From: SIG424 sp045546695 | Lineage (GTDB): Bacteria > Bacillota > Clostridia > UBA1212 > UBA1255 | Direction: 5' to 3' | NCBI GenBank assembly: GCA_045546695.1 | Contig: JAZQDE010000049.1 | Coordinates: 1 to 64,000, forward strand | Length of the DNA stretch: 64,000 bases | Part shown: in pieces, positions 61,074 to 64,000 of the stretch | Numbering within the stretch: position 1 is the stretch's first letter | How the letters are laid out: every line of letters begins with the position of its first letter | Program-made: the position numbers and the translations under genes | The notes under the pieces: generated by a model | Databases searched by the model: none | Told to the model about the DNA's origin: nothing | The model's input: the letters and a program-made list of their open reading frames with translations, nothing else

Positions 61074-62945
61074 TTATTCTTTAATTATTGCATTGAACTT
61101 ACAGCTTGATACGCACATGCCGCACTTGATACACTTGCTCTGGTCAATTACGAAAGGACTCTTTACAACGCCTGAGATAGCGTTTACAGGACACTTACGT
61201 GAGCAAAGTGAGCAGCCCTTACAAAGTTCAGGAACAATCTTGTACTGCATGAGGTTCTTACAAACTTTAGCAGGACATTTCTTTTCCTGGATATGAGCAA
61301 TATACTCATTTCTGAAGTGCTTGAGTGTAGACATTACGGGGTTTGCAGCTGTCTGACCGAGAGCGCAAAGAGAATTTGCTTTGATAGTAGCAGCAAGTTC
61401 TTCTAACTCTTCGAGGTCTTCCATAGTACCATTACCGTCTGTAATCTTGTTGAGGATCTCAAGAAGACGCTTTGTACCGATACGGCAAGGTGAGCATTTA
61501 CCGCAAGACTCGTCACAAATAAATTCCATGTAGAATTTAGCAACGTCAACCATACAGTTGTCTTCGTCCATTACGATAGCGCCGCCTGAACCCATCATTG
61601 AGCCTTTAGCTGACAGTGAGTCGAAGTCGATTGGCTCATCATAGAATTCTTCTGTAAGACATCCGCCTGAAGGGCCGCCTGTCTGGATGGCCTTAAACTT
61701 CTTACCGTTGGGAATACCGCCGCCGATATCATAAATAAGTTCGCGAAGAGTTGTTCCCATAGGAATCTCAACAAGACCTACGTTGTTTACTTTACCGCCG
61801 AGCGCGAATACTTTTGTACCCTTTGACTTCTCTGTACCATACTGTGTAAATGACTCAACGCCATTGCGCAGAATATAAGGTACACAAGCGAGTGTCTCAA
61901 CGTTGTTAACAATCGTGGGCTTCTCCCATAAACCTTTAACTGCCGGGAACGGAGGTCTTGGACGAGGCATACCACGCATACCTTCGATTGAGTTAAGGAG
62001 GGCTGTCTCTTCTCCGCATACGAATGCACCTGCAACAAGACGGACATGTAAATCAAAGTTAAAGCCCGTACCTAAGATATTCTCACCGAGAAGGCCTTCT
62101 GCTCTTGCCTCTTCAATAGCAAGTCTAAGACGCTTAACTGCGATAGGATATTCTGCACGAACGTAGAAGTAGCCGTTGCTGGCACCGATTGCGTATCCGG
62201 CAATTGCCATACCCTCGATAACTGCAAGCGGGTTACCTTCGAAAATAGAACGATCCATGAATGCGCCCGGGTCACCTTCGTCACCATTACAAACAACGTA
62301 TTTCTCGTCGCTCTTCTGGTTGTAGGCAAACTGCCATTTTCTGCCGGTCGGGAATCCGCCGCCGCCACGGCCACGCAAACCTGAATCAAGGATTGTATTG
62401 ATAACTTCCTGAGGCTCCATTGTCAGAGCTTTAGCGAGGCCGGCAAATGCGCCCCAGCCAAATGCTTCATCAATGCATTCAGGATCGATTGTACCGCAAC
62501 CGCTAAGAGCGATACGGTGCTGTTTTTTATAGAATGTAATATCATCCTGTTTTTGTACTTTTTCGCCTGTAACAGGATCAACGTAAAGGAGTCTTTCTAC
62601 AACTTCACCGCCGATAAGATCTTTTTCAACAATCTCATCAACGTCATCAATTGAAACCATTCTGTAAAGGGTATCTTCCGGGAAAATTTTTACGAAAGGT
62701 CCTTGTGAACAGAAACCGAAACAGCCGGCCTGGTTAACTGAAATCTTATCACTAAGGCCTTTTGCTGCGATTGTTTCCTTTAACTTTGCCATAATCTCTG
62801 CAGAATTTGAAGAAAGACAGCCTGTACCGCCGCAGAGAACTATTGCTCTCTTGCCGTCTTTACCTTCGAATTTGTCAGCAAGCTTAGCAGCACAGCTTTC
62901 TATTCTTTGTCTGAGTTCTTCAGGTGTTTTTATCATTTTAGCCAT
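61074..62945 (-). CDS. hydB: Hydrogenase NADH/FMN subunit (NuoF-like)
   Basis: A 623-residue diaphorase subunit. The N-terminal thioredoxin-like 2Fe-2S domain (about 40-110) has CGGTGCLSS and AGCFGFCSQGP. The FMN/NADH domain shows GLRGRGGGGFPTGRKW, CNGDEGDPGAFMDR, GAFVCGEETALLNSIEG and the 4Fe-4S CGKCSPCRIGTKRLLE. Two C-terminal ferredoxin-type clusters (CKGCSLCSRKCPVNAI and CIKCGMCVSSCKFNAI) complete the form seen in electron-bifurcating hydrogenases. The ATG follows AAAGGA. It lies between hydC and hydA. Confidence 0.95.
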   Translation of the reverse strand: MAKMIKTPEELRQRIESCAAKLADKFEGKDGKRAIVLCGGTGCLSSNSAEIMAKLKETIAAKGLSDKISVNQAGCFGFCSQGPFVKIFPEDTLYRMVSIDDVDEIVEKDLIGGEVVERLLYVDPVTGEKVQKQDDITFYKKQHRIALSGCGTIDPECIDEAFGWGAFAGLAKALTMEPQEVINTILDSGLRGRGGGGFPTGRKWQFAYNQKSDEKYVVCNGDEGDPGAFMDRSIFEGNPLAVIEGMAIAGYAIGASNGYFYVRAEYPIAVKRLRLAIEEARAEGLLGENILGTGFNFDLHVRLVAGAFVCGEETALLNSIEGMRGMPRPRPPFPAVKGLWEKPTIVNNVETLACVPYILRNGVESFTQYGTEKSKGTKVFALGGKVNNVGLVEIPMGTTLRELIYDIGGGIPNGKKFKAIQTGGPSGGCLTEEFYDEPIDFDSLSAKGSMMGSGGAIVMDEDNCMVDVAKFYMEFICDESCGKCSPCRIGTKRLLEILNKITDGNGTMEDLEELEELAATIKANSLCALGQTAANPVMSTLKHFRNEYIAHIQEKKCPAKVCKNLMQYKIVPELCKGCSLCSRKCPVNAISGVVKSPFVIDQSKCIKCGMCVSSCKFNAIIKE

Positions 62946-62962
62946 TTCCTTTCATATAATAA

Positions 62963-63439
62963 TTAAGCATTCTTGTATGATTCAATAATGCCGGGAACGT
63001 CAGAAACTTTAACCTTTGGATATACCTTACCATTTATTGTAACAGCGGGAGCGATACCGCAAGCACCGATACAACGAAGAGCATCCAGAGTGAAAAGTCC
63101 GTCAGCTGTTGTCTCGCCCGGTTTGATACCGAGAACTTCTGCAAACTTATCGAGAACAGGGCCTGCACCCTTTACGTAGCAAGCAGTACCGAGACATACA
63201 CCGATAATGTACTTGCCCTTTGGTTCAAGGGAGAAGAAAGAATAAAATGTTACTACACCGTAAATATCAGCAACTGATACGCCGATTTCTTCAGATACGA
63301 TCTCTTGTACTTCCAGCGGAATATAACCGAATTCATTCTGGATATCACTGAGAATCATCATAAGGGGCGTATTTTCAGATGCATACGATGCACAAATCTC
63401 ACGAATACGCGCAACTGCCTTTTCATTAATGTGAGCCAT
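62963..63439 (-). CDS. hydC: Hydrogenase 2Fe-2S subunit (NuoE-like)
   Basis: A 158-residue thioredoxin-like ferredoxin subunit that passes electrons within the hydrogenase complex. The helical N-terminus (IQNEFGYIPLEVQEIVSEE) is followed by GVVTFYSFFSLEPKGKY. The 2Fe-2S ligands are in CLGTACYVKG and CIGACGIAP. A longer frame adds nine residues; GGAGG lies six bases before the ATG at 63439, which I chose. It is the first gene of hydCBA, under a promoter embedded in the upstream terminator. Confidence 0.95.
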   Translation of the reverse strand: MAHINEKAVARIREICASYASENTPLMMILSDIQNEFGYIPLEVQEIVSEEIGVSVADIYGVVTFYSFFSLEPKGKYIIGVCLGTACYVKGAGPVLDKFAEVLGIKPGETTADGLFTLDALRCIGACGIAPAVTINGKVYPKVKVSDVPGIIESYKNA

Positions 63440-63496
63440 ATGAAGCCTCCTGTTTAAGTAATTCATAATAAGACGCGTGAAAAGTTATGCGCGACC

Positions 63497-63552
63497 AAAA
63501 AAGAGGCGTGCATAACAACCACAAATCCGTGGTTCATTATAACACACCTCTT
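63497..63552 (-). terminator. Terminator of the upstream oxidoreductase gene
   Basis: A long imperfect hairpin: outer arms AAGAGGTGTG / CACGCCTCTT-type (63543-63552 with 63501-63510) and an inner stem AACCAC / GTGGTT, followed on the minus strand by six T. The hyd promoter -10 lies in its upper stem. Confidence 0.8.
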
Positions 63553-63563
63553 GTTTTTTGCAA
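63536..63563 (-). promoter_or_regulatory. hydCBA promoter
   Basis: Minus strand TTGCAA (63563-63558), a 16-nt spacer, TATAAT (63541-63536). The predicted start lies inside the terminator hairpin, so transcripts from this promoter carry only its 3' arm. Confidence 0.6.
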
Positions 63564-63585
63564 CATGATTTTAGAGTGGTCTCTA

Positions 63586-64000
63586 TCAATTCAACAACTG
63601 TTCATCAATTGATTTTGCAGCCGTTTTTCCGGCGCCCATTGCAAGAATAATTGTAGCTGCGCCTGTCACAGCATCTCCTCCTGCGTACACGCCGTCTTTC
63701 GTTGTTCTGCCTGTCTCCTCCTCTACTATAATGCCACCTTGCCTGTTTACGTCAAGGCCTTCTGTAGATGATTTGATAAGAGGATTGGAGGTCGTTCCGA
63801 TTGCGATGATAACGCAATCTGCATCAATAACCACTTCGCTGCCGGGAATATCAACGGGCTTGCGGCGTCCACGCTCATCAGGTTCGCCAAGCTCACATCT
63901 GATACATTTTATACCTGTGACGAAACCATTTTTAGGATCTCGTTTGTCTTCAGGATTGTTGTAACCAATAATTTCCACCGGATTATGAAGAAGTCTGAAT
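63586..64000 (-). CDS. GltA-type FAD/NAD(P)H oxidoreductase, C-terminal part (cut by window edge)
   Basis: The reading frame is open to the last base of the window, so only about the last 137 residues are visible. They match the C-terminus of NADPH-dependent glutamate synthase small subunit-like flavoproteins: FRLLHNPVEIIGY, VVIDADCVIIAIGTTSNP, and the FAD motif GVYAGGDAVTGAATIILAMGAGKTAAK. Next to a hydrogenase it may be the NfnB/sudA-like or GltA type; the N-terminal Fe-S part that would tell them apart lies outside. A GTG within the visible part (63978) is internal and not the real start. Confidence 0.85.
   Translation of the reverse strand, partial: FRLLHNPVEIIGYNNPEDKRDPKNGFVTGIKCIRCELGEPDERGRRKPVDIPGSEVVIDADCVIIAIGTTSNPLIKSSTEGLDVNRQGGIIVEEETGRTTKDGVYAGGDAVTGAATIILAMGAGKTAAKSIDEQLLN

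Noticed and set aside
63978..64000. Start of the GltA-type gene at the GTG at 63978
   Set aside because: The frame stays open to the window end and the upstream residues (FRLLHNP) match the family, so the GTG is an internal valine codon.

Overview
The window looks like chromosome from an anaerobic, single-membrane Clostridia (Bacillota) member, plausibly a gut or rumen Lachnospiraceae/Oscillospirales-type organism. The support is a trimeric electron-bifurcating-type [FeFe] hydrogenase (hydCBA), many lipoproteins with a Firmicutes lipobox, ATPase-less sugar ABC transporter clusters, strong AGGAGG ribosome sites, near-consensus TTGACA/TATAAT promoters and clostridial housekeeping neighbourhoods. 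Almost every gene lies on the minus strand. The exceptions are hisF-metK-luxS/mtnN (40504-43557) and a nuclease-like gene (48214-49404). Species cannot be read from the sequence.

Layout. 47-9000 holds core genes: pgsA, a PHP phosphatase, rimO, recX, recA, a shortened RNase R, secG, and an acyl-CoA synthetase with its XRE-cupin regulator. 9017-16062 is one tightly packed operon: metA, a membrane-anchored propeller-like protein, a leucine-rich-repeat lipoprotein, rbgA, rnhB, ysxC and lysA. 16202-30821 is a 14.6-kb extracytoplasmic sugar locus with three solute-binding proteins (one fused to carbohydrate-binding-like domains), four permeases in two pairs, an NHL-TPR-Yip1 membrane protein and a large anchored DUF5696-like protein, but no ATPase. 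30978-36522 is thrC-hom-lysC-murD. 36614-40403 is an Lrp regulator, an aminotransferase and a GH78-like enzyme in a four-base-overlap chain. 40504-43557 is the methyl cycle: hisF, metK and a LuxS-nucleosidase fusion. 43554-58452 is an accessory stretch: a DUF1846 protein, a 996-residue lipoprotein, a PD-(D/E)XK-like protein followed by an array of 40-nt palindromes, a four-gene glycan operon (zinc ribbon, GH127-like, GH99-like, NlpC/P60-CBM9-like), plsC, tRNA-Tyr and tRNA-Thr, an endonuclease/exonuclease/phosphatase lipoprotein and a surface protein with a Cys-type C-terminal sorting tail. 58507-64000 holds a GNAT enzyme, hydCBA and the end of a GltA-type oxidoreductase.

How it fits together. 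Aspartate-family synthesis is spread over several operons (lysC, hom, thrC, metA, lysA) and feeds methionine to metK; S-adenosylhomocysteine is then recycled by the LuxS/nucleosidase fusion. Secreted binding proteins and hydrolases supply sugars, and HydABC removes the fermentative electrons as H2. MetA carries the residue associated with acetyl rather than succinyl transfer.

The most interesting items are the NHL-Yip1/DUF5696-like/CBM-binding-protein transport locus, the LuxS-nucleosidase fusion with an Asp-to-Asn change at the catalytic acid, an RNase R without cold-shock domains, the CRISPR-spaced palindrome array, and repeated re-use of an upstream TGA stop as the middle of a TTGACA -35 box. 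Many start codons were moved from the longest reading frame to the codon that best fits a Shine-Dalgarno site, as stated in each entry. All family names rest on motif recognition by eye; no database search was run.
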